Shown here in pieces: positions 18,783-27,712 of a stretch of 64,000 nucleotides of DNA (position 1 is the stretch's first letter; every line of letters starts with the position of its first letter). The notes under the pieces were generated by a model. The model ran no database searches. It saw only the letters and a list, made by a program, of their open reading frames with translations, and had not been told where the DNA came from. Position numbers and translations under genes: made by a program. The DNA is taken from positions 44,642-108,641 of the forward strand of contig JAAEPJ010000390.1 of the NCBI GenBank assembly GCA_024222485.1, in the 5' to 3' direction. Source of the stretch: a bacterium (lineage in GTDB: Bacteria; RUG730; JAAEPJ01).

Positions 18783-19550
18783 ATGTTAACCAATAAGTTT
18801 CTTACAGTCGGTCATATGATCTTAATGCTTAAAGATATTTTAATGTGGACCTTGATAGGGAAATATGACCTAAAAAATACTGTTAATATTTTTTATGATA
18901 TTGGTATTAAATCTTTACCTATTATTTTAATTACTTCATTTGCTACGGGGATGGTTTTAGCATTGCAGCTTGGTATTGTTATTCAAAATTGGTTTGGTTA
19001 CCCCCTTTTTGTTGGAATGACTGTTTCGTTTGCTTTTGCTAAGGAACTATCTCCTATTTTAGTGTCAATTGTTATGGCCGGTCGTGTTGGGGCAGCGATA
19101 ACGGCAGAAATTAGTAGTATGAAGGTCACAGAACAGCTTGATGCACTATTAAGCCTAGGTGCGCATCCGATCCAATATTTAGCTGTGCCAAGATTTTTAG
19201 GCTGTCTTTTTATGGTTCCTATTCTTGTTTTAATAGGCTATACAGTCAGCCTATTAGGTGGCCTATTGGTTTCTGTTGTTATTTTGGACTTGCCTAGTAC
19301 AGTTTACCTCAGTGATGCTTTAGATACCTTGTACCTTTCTGATATTATGCATGGACTTATTAAGGCTTGTTTTTTTGCTATGATTATTGCCTGGGTAAGT
19401 ATTTTTAGAGGGTTTACTTGTAAGCAAGGTGCAGAAGGGGTTGGTAAAGCTACAACGAATGCTGTCGTTACCTCAATTATTTTAATTTTAATAAGTGATT
19501 ATTTCTTGACATCAATTCTAGTTGCTTTAGGTATAGGGAATGGGAGATAA
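18783..19550 (+). CDS. mlaE: MlaE-family lipid ABC transporter permease
   Basis: The 255-residue integral membrane protein has about five to six membrane segments and the MlaE core motifs ELSPILVSIVMAGRVGAAITAEISSMKVTEQLDAL and GVGKATTNAVV. It forms the membrane channel of a phospholipid transporter. It is followed after 2 bases by its ATPase mlaF, which is the normal pairing. The MCE-domain partner (MlaD) is not in this cluster. Confidence 0.88.
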   Translation: MLTNKFLTVGHMILMLKDILMWTLIGKYDLKNTVNIFYDIGIKSLPIILITSFATGMVLALQLGIVIQNWFGYPLFVGMTVSFAFAKELSPILVSIVMAGRVGAAITAEISSMKVTEQLDALLSLGAHPIQYLAVPRFLGCLFMVPILVLIGYTVSLLGGLLVSVVILDLPSTVYLSDALDTLYLSDIMHGLIKACFFAMIIAWVSIFRGFTCKQGAEGVGKATTNAVVTSIILILISDYFLTSILVALGIGNGR

Positions 19551-19552
19551 GA

Positions 19553-20284
19553 GTGATTGAGTTGAAAAATATTTATAAAAGTTTTGGTCTGAAACATGTT
19601 TTAAAGGGGGTAGACCTTTTTATTCCTGAGGGGGAGACTTTTACTATTATCGGTGGTAGTGGTCATGGTAAAAGTGTGATTTTAAAGCATATAGCAGGGA
19701 TGTTAATGCCTGACATGGGCAATGTTTTCGTTGATGGGCAGAACTTGAGTTGTTTGAAGAATACTGAGCTTTTTCAGTTGCAACAGAAGTTTGGTATTTT
19801 ATTTCAGGGAGCAGCATTATTTGATTCTTTAACCGTTGGGGAAAATGTGGGTTTTGGCCTTAAATGGATTCTTAAACTCCCTCCTAAAGAGATTGATAAA
19901 ATAGTGGAAGAAAAACTTGAAATGGTTGATCTTGATAAAACAGTTGCCAATATTAAACCTGCTGAGCTTTCCGGTGGCATGAAGAAAAGGGTTGGTCTTG
20001 CTCGTGCAATTGCTTATGATCCTAAATATATTCTTTATGATGAGCCGACAACTGGGCTTGATCCCATTACTTCTGATGTTATTAATAAATTAATCCTTAG
20101 GTTAAAGCAAGAGCTTAAAATTACCGCCGTAGCGATTACACATGATATGAAAAGTGCTTATTATATTTCTGATAGGATTGCTATGCTTTATGAGGGGCGG
20201 ATTATTGAGCAGGGGAGACCAAGTGAAATCAAAAATACCCGTAAAGAGAATGTTCGGAGATTTATTGATGGGGTTAGTGATTAA
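19553..20284 (+). CDS. mlaF: MlaF-family lipid ABC transporter ATPase
   Basis: The 243-residue ABC ATPase has Walker A GGSGHGKS at residues 34-41, signature LSGGMKKR and Walker B ILYDEPTTGLDP. The histidine in the P-loop (GHGKS) is an uncommon but allowed variant of GxxGxGKS. The start is GTG with GGGAG upstream, just 2 bases after mlaE. With MlaE it would energise phospholipid movement between inner and outer membrane. The next gene is convergent ctpA. Confidence 0.88.
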   Translation: MIELKNIYKSFGLKHVLKGVDLFIPEGETFTIIGGSGHGKSVILKHIAGMLMPDMGNVFVDGQNLSCLKNTELFQLQQKFGILFQGAALFDSLTVGENVGFGLKWILKLPPKEIDKIVEEKLEMVDLDKTVANIKPAELSGGMKKRVGLARAIAYDPKYILYDEPTTGLDPITSDVINKLILRLKQELKITAVAITHDMKSAYYISDRIAMLYEGRIIEQGRPSEIKNTRKENVRRFIDGVSD

Positions 20285-20315
20285 TTTATTAGGAAGAAAT
20301 CAAATAGCATTGTGT

Positions 20316-21455
20316 TTATCTTTGTAGTTCTGCATACTTGATTGCATATTTTAAAATTAAATTAGCCTCAAAATTTAAGCTGATATCTGGCTCAAGACCT
20401 TTTTTATGAATACAATTGCCATTGGGAGTATAATATTTTGCTGTAGTTAAAGCAAGTGCTCTGCCATCTGAAAGTGGATGTAGCATTTGGATAGATGCTT
20501 TGCCAAATGTTTGTTCGCCAATAATGATTGCCAAGCCTAAACTCTGGAGTGATGCTGCCACTATCTCTGCAGATGAGATTGTATATTTATTGACTAGAAT
20601 TATTAATGGTAGAGTTAACAAATATTTTGCTTCCTTATTGGCTTGATAAATTTTTTCTATTTTTTCCTTTCGACCTTTTATTATTAAAATATTTTTTTCT
20701 TTACTTGCAAAATTTTTGATGATATCAATTGCAGGCTTAATTAACCCTCCAGGATTATTACGGAGGTCAATAATAAGTTTTTTTATGTCCATTGTTTGCA
20801 TCGCATTATCAAATTCAAGAGAAGTTTTATCGGTAAACTCATGTATTTTTAGATAGCCGAGATTATTTATTTTTTTAAACTCAATACTAGATATTTTAAT
20901 TTTTTTCCGTTTTATTTTAAATTTTTTATACTTAGTATTGCGGAGAACTGTTAAAATAACCTTGCTATTTTCTGGTCCACGAATTTTGAAAGGTATATTC
21001 CTAAGGTCATTTGCTGTTTTTATGGAGGAATTATTAATTTTTATAATAATATCCCCAGCTAAAATACCCGATTTTTCTGCGGGGCTATTTTTAATTACTT
21101 TGATAATAATAGCACTAGATTTTTTGATTTCGTATTGAATCCCTACACCGACAAATTCTCCGGCTGTTTCTAATAGGAGATTATTATATTCTTTTTGAGA
21201 TAATAGCTGAGTAAAATCATCATTAAGTGATTCAATAATTGTAGAAATTGCCTTATTTGTTAATATGTTTGGATCTTGCTTTGTGACATAACTTGCTTCA
21301 ATTAGAGTCAGTATTTCAGCGATCAATTTGGAGTTTTTATAGATTACCCTTGAGGAAGGTTCTGCAAATAGCAACGGGGTAGTCGTTATTAGAAAGATTA
21401 AGAGTATATAGAAATTATAAATATTTTTATGATGAAATTTTTTTAACATAATCAT
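20316..21455 (-). CDS. ctpA: Carboxy-terminal processing protease, S41 family
   Basis: The 379-residue protein has a signal peptide or N-terminal anchor (FYILLIFLITTTPLLFA), a PDZ domain (VGVGIQYEIKK, then SPAEKSGILAGDIIIKIN) and the S41 catalytic domain. The serine-lysine dyad is visible: Ser in TISSAEIVAAS (about residue 294) and Lys in EQTFGKASIQ. RNNPGG is the family motif before it. It cleaves periplasmic proteins at their C termini. It overlaps the nudix gene by 29 bases (23 if the ATG at 21449 is used), so translation is probably coupled. No clear ribosome binding site decides between the two starts. Confidence 0.9.
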   Translation of the reverse strand: MIMLKKFHHKNIYNFYILLIFLITTTPLLFAEPSSRVIYKNSKLIAEILTLIEASYVTKQDPNILTNKAISTIIESLNDDFTQLLSQKEYNNLLLETAGEFVGVGIQYEIKKSSAIIIKVIKNSPAEKSGILAGDIIIKINNSSIKTANDLRNIPFKIRGPENSKVILTVLRNTKYKKFKIKRKKIKISSIEFKKINNLGYLKIHEFTDKTSLEFDNAMQTMDIKKLIIDLRNNPGGLIKPAIDIIKNFASKEKNILIIKGRKEKIEKIYQANKEAKYLLTLPLIILVNKYTISSAEIVAASLQSLGLAIIIGEQTFGKASIQMLHPLSDGRALALTTAKYYTPNGNCIHKKGLEPDISLNFEANLILKYAIKYAELQR

Positions 21456-21882
21456 TAACTTTTATAATTAAATTTTTTGTACTTTGAAACTGAGCAAGTT
21501 CTAAACATTGTTCAAAATTTGCCCATTTAAATGCAGCAATTTCTGTTTCCTGAATTTTCACCTTGGCTAGTTGAGCATTTAAAAAGCCTAGGTAAAAAAT
21601 AACTGTTTTAGTAATTATTTTACCTTTATTTTTAAAAGTATAGTTTTTTTCAAAGATATTTTTTTTAAAATCATTAAAGAATTGAAGCTGATTTAAAGGT
21701 ACACCTGTTTCTTCATTAAACTCTCGTAAAGCAGTTTCTATAAATATTTCATTGTTTACTTGATGTCCTTTTGGGAAACTCCAATGCCCTTTTTGATGTT
21801 TTAAGATCAAGAATTGAGGGGGACTAGTTGTTAAATCAATAGGTATTATTCCAATTGAAAGGTCTGTTATTTGTTTGGTCAT
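21427..21882 (-). CDS. Nudix hydrolase, diadenosine tetraphosphatase-like
   Basis: The 151-residue protein has a perfect nudix box, GHQVNNE followed seven residues later by REFNEETGV. The context SFPKGHQ with the hydrophobic C-terminal strand resembles Ap4A hydrolases of the MutT superfamily. It would clear Ap4A or a damaged nucleotide in the cytoplasm. It overlaps mazG by 4 bases and ctpA at its other end, so three genes are packed together. The exact substrate cannot be read from the sequence. Confidence 0.85.
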   Translation of the reverse strand: MTKQITDLSIGIIPIDLTTSPPQFLILKHQKGHWSFPKGHQVNNEIFIETALREFNEETGVPLNQLQFFNDFKKNIFEKNYTFKNKGKIITKTVIFYLGFLNAQLAKVKIQETEIAAFKWANFEQCLELAQFQSTKNLIIKVNDYVKKISS

Positions 21883-22277
21883 TTATTCTTCCCTTCTTTT
21901 TCTTTTTTTTTCATCTCTTGCCAAATCCCTATAACTTTTTCTTTTGAAGTTGCTTTACGGTCACCAAAAACATGTGGATGTCTGAATTTTAGTTTTTTAA
22001 CAAGATAATCGACGACGCTATAAGCATTAAACCTCCCCTCTTCAGCCGCAATTTGTGAATGAAAAATAACTTGCAAGAGAATGTCTGCTAATTCTTCTTT
22101 TAAATCTTCCTCATATTTTTTATTTTTAATATTTTCAATTAATTCTTCCGTTTCTTCGCGTAGATATTTAACTAAAGATTCGTGAGTTTGTTCTTTGTCC
22201 CAAGGGCAGCCATCTTTGCTGCGCAGGAGAGACATGGTTTGAATAAGGTCATCAAAGCTATTTTTATTTTTTTCCAT
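21879..22277 (-). CDS. mazG: MazG family nucleoside triphosphate pyrophosphohydrolase
   Basis: This is a 132-residue, single-domain MazG. It carries CPWDKEQTHESLVKYLREETEEL and the metal-binding helix EELADILLQVIFHSQ, which provide the EExxE and ExxD acidic residues. It is about half the length of E. coli MazG, as in many bacteria with one domain. It hydrolyses NTPs to NMP and pyrophosphate and limits aberrant nucleotides. Its neighbour, a nudix hydrolase, has a similar house-cleaning role and overlaps it by ATGA. Confidence 0.92.
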   Translation of the reverse strand: MEKNKNSFDDLIQTMSLLRSKDGCPWDKEQTHESLVKYLREETEELIENIKNKKYEEDLKEELADILLQVIFHSQIAAEEGRFNAYSVVDYLVKKLKFRHPHVFGDRKATSKEKVIGIWQEMKKKEKEGKNK

Positions 22278-22299
22278 TGAGGCGTTCCTTTTTTTTATT

Positions 22300-23940
22300 T
22301 TAAATAATTAAGGCTATTTTTGTCGCTTTTTTTTCATTTTCATTCGTTAATAAAGCAATATATACTCCACTGGCAACTTTATCTCCAACTTTAGTATAGC
22401 CGTCCCATTCAAATTCATAAATAAAATTATAATCAGAGCTAGCTTGAGGATTTAAATATTCTGCAAAATTGTTATCATTGAGAATAACTTTTCCTCTGAT
22501 ATCATAGAGAGTGAAGGTGGGGTGGGTAAGGAAAGAGGTGGTTTTTGCGAGAAAAGTGATTTTATTGTGTTTAGAAGGTAGGAATGGATTGGGGAAGCTG
22601 TAAAAGTCCGTTATTTTGCTATTCTCAGTAGTTTTATAGGATCTTATAGTGTCAGAGCTTGCTATTACATCAAATGTTAAGCCATTTAAGATAATTCTGA
22701 GATTTAAAACATGAGAATCAAAGGTTTTTGGATTATAAATATGAGTTTGGAATAAGTTAGTGGCAAGAAATGTTCTATCTTGTCCATCTGCCTCGATGAG
22801 ATCAAGTCCACGATTATCATTATTTGCATTAACAAGATTGTTATCAAGATAGGCTTCAATAGTATTTTTTGCTATATGCCAGAATAGGTAGCCTGACCCG
22901 GGAAGAGGGCTATATCTACCTATTGTTTCATCTCTATATTCTAATAAATAATATTCATCAAAATTTTCTACTTCAAAGCGAAATGCTTCAAATGTTGTAT
23001 CATTATTATCGATATTTTCGGTAGGGAAGATTTGTAAGTTATTCGCGTTGTCTGAAACTGTTTTTACTGTACTCCAGCCTAAATATTCTTTGCTCCAAGC
23101 AGAAAGGTGGGTTGGTGTGTCTCCTTTGTATCCCCCCCAGCCACCTGCGTCCATTAAGGCCCATTTAGAACAGGTTGGTTGTCCGGTTTTTGTATTATAA
23201 AGATCAGGTAAACCTAAAATATGACCAAATTCATGGCAAAAGGTTCCAAGAGGTGAGTTTTGGGAAAGAATTATGTAATCAATTATTTGAAAGCCATCTG
23301 ATGTTGGATAATAATTATTAGCCCCCAAAATAACATTGTTTTTATGTGACTGAAGAGCATTATTACTAAAAGGGTTAAGCTCGACCGCGTTGGCTGAGTG
23401 AATGACTATTAATGCATCCACAATATTATCATCATTAGCATCAAAACGCGAGAAATCAGTTATTTTTTCATCGAGGAAAGGACAGAGGGTGCCTGCGATC
23501 ATAGCCCCAATGCTCCCCTCGTAATTTTTAAAGTTGCCAGGGAGGTTTAAGATAAATTGTTCTCCATCATTAATATTATTGATGATGAAGAATTGGTTGC
23601 CAGAGTTTTCTTTGAAATAATCTGCCAGCGATTTTGTATTTGGTTGATAAAGTAGTTCCTCAAAATAGTCGAAAGATTTATTTTCATGAAATGGCATATT
23701 ATTGAAAGATACTAAAACAACTAAGGGGTTTATGGTAGAAGAAATAGCAGGGTAGGGATCATAATAGGAAATAGTATTGGGTGTGGCAATGAGGTTTCCT
23801 TTTTTATCAAAACGCGAAATGTTTGTCGTTAATTGTTCGAAGTTATCCCAGCCCTCCTCATAAAGAGGCGGCATTGTGGCATAAATTGATGAGAATAAAA
23901 GAAAGGGAATAAAATATTTAATTATTTTAGCAAGCTTCAT
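22300..23940 (-). CDS. Secreted M6-family metalloprotease with FlgD-like C-terminal domain
   Basis: The 546-residue protein has a signal peptide (IIKYFIPFLLFSSIYA), a M6 (immune inhibitor A-like) protease domain with zinc motif HEFGH at residues 236-240 inside FCHEFGHILGLPDLY, and the downstream WALMDAGGWGG turn. The last 90 residues form a beta-rich FlgD/Por-sorting-like domain (FYSFPNPFLPSKH, then GDKVASGVYIALLTN and KKATKIALII). The ATG at 23940 is preferred because AAGG lies 9 bases upstream and it overlaps the sugar transferase stop (TAATG). A TTG at 23946 is possible. It probably acts outside the cell. Confidence 0.85.
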   Translation of the reverse strand: MKLAKIIKYFIPFLLFSSIYATMPPLYEEGWDNFEQLTTNISRFDKKGNLIATPNTISYYDPYPAISSTINPLVVLVSFNNMPFHENKSFDYFEELLYQPNTKSLADYFKENSGNQFFIINNINDGEQFILNLPGNFKNYEGSIGAMIAGTLCPFLDEKITDFSRFDANDDNIVDALIVIHSANAVELNPFSNNALQSHKNNVILGANNYYPTSDGFQIIDYIILSQNSPLGTFCHEFGHILGLPDLYNTKTGQPTCSKWALMDAGGWGGYKGDTPTHLSAWSKEYLGWSTVKTVSDNANNLQIFPTENIDNNDTTFEAFRFEVENFDEYYLLEYRDETIGRYSPLPGSGYLFWHIAKNTIEAYLDNNLVNANNDNRGLDLIEADGQDRTFLATNLFQTHIYNPKTFDSHVLNLRIILNGLTFDVIASSDTIRSYKTTENSKITDFYSFPNPFLPSKHNKITFLAKTTSFLTHPTFTLYDIRGKVILNDNNFAEYLNPQASSDYNFIYEFEWDGYTKVGDKVASGVYIALLTNENEKKATKIALII

Positions 23941-25322
23941 TAGCAAGCACCTTTCCTCATGACAACAGCGGGGATGGTTTTTATTAGGATTTCAATATCT
24001 AAAGATAAAGACCAATGCTCTAGGTAATAGATATCTAAATTAATCATTTCATCGAAACTAAGGTTGCATCTGCCACTGATTTGCCAGATGCCAGTAATTC
24101 CCGGAAAGACTTTGAATCTCCGCATAGCAATTTCCGTAAAAGTGGCTACTTCATGTGGAATAGGTGGTCTTGGTCCAACGATGCTCATATCACCTTTTAA
24201 GACATTAAAAAATTGAGGGAATTCATCGAGGCTTGATTTTCTTAAAAAGCTACCAATAAGTGTAACTCTAGGGTCTTTTTTTATTTTAAAAACTGGTCCG
24301 CTACGTTCATTAAGATGTTTAAACTTATGAAGAATTTTATCCGCATGCATAATCATGCTACGGAATTTATAAAAATTAAATAGTTTTCCATGGAGTCCAA
24401 CCCGTTCTTGAATAAAGAATATTGGACCTCTTGAAGATAATCTGACAAGAAGAGCAATAAAAAGCATTGGCAGCATAAAGATAGTTAAGATAATAATAGA
24501 AAAAATAACATCAAAAAGTCGTTTATTGATGAAGTTTTTATCTAGAAAAGAAACAGGTTTCAGTTGTAAAATAGGAATTCCAATATCATTATCTACAGTA
24601 ACTTCCCCCATCCTTAATTCAAGTATACTAGGAGAAAATTTAATAGTTGTGCCAAATTCCTCGCAAATATCTGAAAGGTTTAAGAGCTTTTCTTTTGATA
24701 AAAAGTTTTCTGTTAAGATCAGCTCTGTAATTTTGCGTTTTTGTAAATATTTTTTCAAAATATTGAGATTAATATTTGGATACGGGTAAAAGAATGTTTT
24801 GCCACGATAATTTTCTCTATTTTTATTTTTTATTTTTTTGGAAATACTATTTTTTCCAATAATTAAAATATGTCGTTTAGGAAGATTCTTACGGCGATAT
24901 AAAATTCTTAGATAATAGACAATAATTGTTGAGAAGTAAATTAAGATTACACTAATAAACCAACTAAAAATAATAAAAGTTTGTGCTAAAAGAAAGTCTT
25001 GGTAAACTTCATGGATTATCATTAGAATAATCGTTCCCATAATTGTTTCTTTTAAGATAATAAGCAACTTATCTATAGATGTTAGTCTTTTATCCGTTAA
25101 AATTCCTGATTCTGCAAACATAATGCCCCAGATGACAAGAACAATCATTAGGTGAGTTATTAATGTTTTAAAAGAATAAAAATGAAATGGAATATCAAAT
25201 TTATTAATAATAAATTCAAATAAAAAATAGGCAATAATAAAAGAAAAAGTAATAGAGGTAAAATAAAAGAATACATTTAGTAAAGAAAGGATAAAGTTTT
25301 TTATTTCTCTTTGCCTAATCAT
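23940..25322 (-). CDS. Polyprenyl-phosphate sugar-1-phosphate transferase (WbaP/WcaJ type)
   Basis: The 460-residue protein has four to five N-terminal membrane segments, a central soluble domain with a nucleotide-fold look (RHILIIGKNSISKKIKN), and a C-terminal PF02397-type transferase domain. Family motifs are FFIQERVGLHGKLFNFYKFRSM, LDEFPQFFNVLKGDMSIVGPRPP and PGITGIWQISGR. It transfers the first sugar phosphate onto undecaprenyl phosphate to start a surface polysaccharide. The next gene is the secreted M6 protease, joined by TAATG. The sugar is unknown. Confidence 0.92.
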   Translation of the reverse strand: MIRQREIKNFILSLLNVFFYFTSITFSFIIAYFLFEFIINKFDIPFHFYSFKTLITHLMIVLVIWGIMFAESGILTDKRLTSIDKLLIILKETIMGTIILMIIHEVYQDFLLAQTFIIFSWFISVILIYFSTIIVYYLRILYRRKNLPKRHILIIGKNSISKKIKNKNRENYRGKTFFYPYPNINLNILKKYLQKRKITELILTENFLSKEKLLNLSDICEEFGTTIKFSPSILELRMGEVTVDNDIGIPILQLKPVSFLDKNFINKRLFDVIFSIIILTIFMLPMLFIALLVRLSSRGPIFFIQERVGLHGKLFNFYKFRSMIMHADKILHKFKHLNERSGPVFKIKKDPRVTLIGSFLRKSSLDEFPQFFNVLKGDMSIVGPRPPIPHEVATFTEIAMRRFKVFPGITGIWQISGRCNLSFDEMINLDIYYLEHWSLSLDIEILIKTIPAVVMRKGAC

Positions 25323-25354
25323 ATTATTCCTTGGGTGTCATAGGATTGATAAAG

Positions 25355-25428
25355 TAGCGGCGCAGGGATTTGAACCCCGGACACGCGGATTATGATTCCG
25401 CTGCTCTAACCAACTGAGCTACGCCGCC
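25355..25428 (-). tRNA. tRNA with CAU anticodon, probably elongator tRNA-Met
   Basis: The reverse strand folds into a complete 74-base cloverleaf: acceptor GGCGGCG with CGCCGCU, D-arm TAGCTCAGTTGG, anticodon stem GCGGA/TCCGC around loop ATCATAA (anticodon CAT in DNA), and T-arm with GTTCAAAT. The discriminator is A. CCA is not encoded; the bases after it read CTT, so a CCA-adding enzyme is needed. CAU can be elongator Met, initiator Met or Ile2. The G1-U72 pair and the stem sequences fit elongator Met best. Confidence 0.9.
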
Positions 25429-25463
25429 AAATACTGAGTTCATCTAAGAAATGTGTCTATTAA

Positions 25464-25490
25464 TTTATATTTTTCTCGAGATTTGGTCAA
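25464..25490 (-). promoter_or_regulatory. Possible promoter of the tRNA-CAU gene
   Basis: On the reverse strand TTGACC (25485-25490) and TATAAA (25464-25469) are separated by 15 bases, 35 bases before the tRNA. The spacing is a little short, so this is a moderate candidate only. Confidence 0.35.
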
Positions 25491-25592
25491 GTTTTTTATA
25501 AAATAATAAGCTTAATATTGTTTTGTGAAAATGGTCATTTTTTTCTGCTTTTAATCAAATAATATGTAACTTATTCAAAAAGGAAGATAGAT

Positions 25593-26714
25593 GTGTTTAA
25601 TCTAGATTATACAAAAAAATTTTATGAAACTTTGAAAGAATTAACTTTCTGGCAAAGGTTATTTTCTTGGTCAAAAATTACGGCATTATTGCCGGATTCT
25701 TATGCGGAGGTTTTAGTTCTTGAAACATTGAAGAATGAACATTTTAAACTAACAACTAACCTTAAGCTACAAGAGCAAAAATTGCTCTCTAATACGGCTT
25801 CTTCTTATGAGGTTAAACTAGAGTTACAAGCTTTGCAAAGTAAAAACCTTAATCTTGAGAAGCAATTATCCAAGTTTGAGCAAGAGAAAGAAGAAAGGCA
25901 AATCAAGTATGATGAACGATTTGAGCGTTTAATCAGTATGGAAGAAGAATTAACAAATCGGCGTATCAAACTTGAAGATGATGAGAAGGCTAAAATTAGT
26001 GAAGTTTTTGAGAAGATGAAAAAAACTTGGCAAAATCATGAGGTCGATGTAGAAGAAGAGGTTAAACGAGTCGCTGGTAAATATGTGATTGAATATTTTG
26101 ATAAGGAATCTCTGCCGTTTCCTCGTGTTAAACCTGATAATACTCTTTATATCGCCAATGAATATGTAATTTTTGATGCGAAAAGTCCGAATAATGATGA
26201 TTTTAAAAATTTTCCTAACTACCTTAAAAAACAAGTAGAGCAAGCTAAAAAATATGCCAAATTGGAAGGTGTCAAGAAAGATTTATTTTTAGTTGTTCCT
26301 ACCAATACAATTGATAAAATTGATAAAACATTTTTTAATTTAAGCGATTATAGTGTATTTATCATTACCAAGGATTCATTAGAGCCAGTTATTTTATGTT
26401 TACAAAAAATAGAAGATTATGAGTTTGCTGAAAAATTGGCCCCAGAAGATAGAGATTCTATTTGTCGTATTATTGGACGCTTTGCTCATACAACAAAACG
26501 CAGGTTGCAGATTGATAATTTTTTTGCGCGTGAATTTATCAGGCTATGGCAGGATAGTGAGGTTTTGCCACAAGATATGCTAGTCAAAGCCATGGATTAT
26601 GAGAAAGGCTATAAATTAAATCCTGATCAAGAAAAGCGTGCAAAACAAATTGATGTTAAAAAATTGATTGAAGATACGAATAAAATAGAGAAGGAATTTG
26701 ATTTAGAAAAATAA
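25593..26714 (+). CDS. Coiled-coil protein with RmuC-like nuclease-related core
   Basis: The 373-residue protein has a long coiled coil (about residues 45-160) and then a globular domain. The core VIFDAKSPNND (Asp195, Ala196, Lys197) followed by a YLKKQVEQAKKYAK helix and LFLVVPTNTID recalls the PD-(D/E)xK-like fold of RmuC DNA recombination proteins. It lacks the N-terminal membrane anchor and the usual RmuC GxWGE segment, so it is divergent or a separate family. The start is GTG with AGGAAG 6 bases upstream. The gene follows a tRNA on the other strand and precedes mtnP by 12 bases. Confidence 0.5.
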   Translation: MFNLDYTKKFYETLKELTFWQRLFSWSKITALLPDSYAEVLVLETLKNEHFKLTTNLKLQEQKLLSNTASSYEVKLELQALQSKNLNLEKQLSKFEQEKEERQIKYDERFERLISMEEELTNRRIKLEDDEKAKISEVFEKMKKTWQNHEVDVEEEVKRVAGKYVIEYFDKESLPFPRVKPDNTLYIANEYVIFDAKSPNNDDFKNFPNYLKKQVEQAKKYAKLEGVKKDLFLVVPTNTIDKIDKTFFNLSDYSVFIITKDSLEPVILCLQKIEDYEFAEKLAPEDRDSICRIIGRFAHTTKRRLQIDNFFAREFIRLWQDSEVLPQDMLVKAMDYEKGYKLNPDQEKRAKQIDVKKLIEDTNKIEKEFDLEK

Positions 26715-26726
26715 AAGGAGTGTTGT

Positions 26727-27587
26727 ATGTCAACAGCTAAAATAGGTGTTATAGGTGGAAGTGGTCTTTATAATATTGAATCAATGGAGGGCTTACGAGA
26801 ATTCGAAATAAATACTCCTTTTGGAAAACCATCAGATAAGATCATAACCGGTAATTTAGATGGTGTTAATTTTGCTTTTTTACCGAGACATGGGAAAGGA
26901 CATGTCCTTTCCCCTACAGAGGTGAATTATCGTGCGAATATTTATGCTTTGAAAAGCTTAGGTGTAGAAATCCTTGTTTCTGTTAGTGCTGTTGGTAGCT
27001 TAAAAGAAGAACATAATTTAGAAACCTTAGTTCTTGTCGATCAATTTGTTGATTATACTAAACACCGTAAATCTACTTTTTTTGGTGATGGAGTTGTTGC
27101 TCATGTTAGTTTTGCAAAGCCTACCTGTCAGGAACTTAGTAATATTCTTTCTAAGTCTGCGAATAATCTCGAGATTAAAGTCGCTGAAAAAGGAACTTAT
27201 ATTTGTATGGAAGGACCACAGTTTTCTTCTAAAGCAGAGTCTATTGTTTACCGTAAACTTGATTTTGATGTGATTGGAATGACTAATGCTACAGAGGCAA
27301 AATTGGCAAAAGAAGCAGAAATGTGCTATGCCTCAATGTCCTTTGTTACGGATTATGATTGCTGGCATGAAAGTGAGGCGGATGTTTCAGTAGATTTAGT
27401 TTTAAAAACAATCAAAAATAATACGGAACATGCAAAAATTATTATTAAAAAGGCTGTTCAAGAGATTGCTAAAATGACAGAATGTCGTTGTAGAAATAGT
27501 TTAAAAAATACTATTATGACTGAACCAAGTGAGATTACAGATAAGGTAAAAAGTGCGAAAGGTCTGATTATTGAGAAATATTTATAA
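26727..27587 (+). CDS. mtnP: S-methyl-5'-thioadenosine phosphorylase
   Basis: The 286-residue protein has the PNP/MTAP family motifs: GVIGGSGLYNIE, the phosphate-binding FLPRHGKGHVLSPTEVNYRANIYALK, ICMEGPQFSSKAES and VIGMTNATEAKLAKEAEMCYASMSFVTDYD. It splits methylthioadenosine, a polyamine and SAM by-product, with phosphate. The NATEAKLA segment with Asp in VTDYD supports an adenosine-type rather than guanosine-type enzyme. AGGAG lies upstream of the ATG. Confidence 0.93.
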   Translation: MSTAKIGVIGGSGLYNIESMEGLREFEINTPFGKPSDKIITGNLDGVNFAFLPRHGKGHVLSPTEVNYRANIYALKSLGVEILVSVSAVGSLKEEHNLETLVLVDQFVDYTKHRKSTFFGDGVVAHVSFAKPTCQELSNILSKSANNLEIKVAEKGTYICMEGPQFSSKAESIVYRKLDFDVIGMTNATEAKLAKEAEMCYASMSFVTDYDCWHESEADVSVDLVLKTIKNNTEHAKIIIKKAVQEIAKMTECRCRNSLKNTIMTEPSEITDKVKSAKGLIIEKYL

Positions 27588-27712
27588 TCCTTGGTATTTT
27601 ATAGGAGAATCCTGGCTTATTTAAAGCAGAGATAGGTCTTTTTAAGTTGAAGTAATGAAAGGAAAAAAGGAAGATATCCTATTGGATATTATATTTTAAA
27701 TATGGATAATAA

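Noticed and set aside
27588-27712. Manganese riboswitch before the cation transporter
   Set aside because: The leader lacks the conserved loops; only a short ATATCC/GGATAT hairpin is present.
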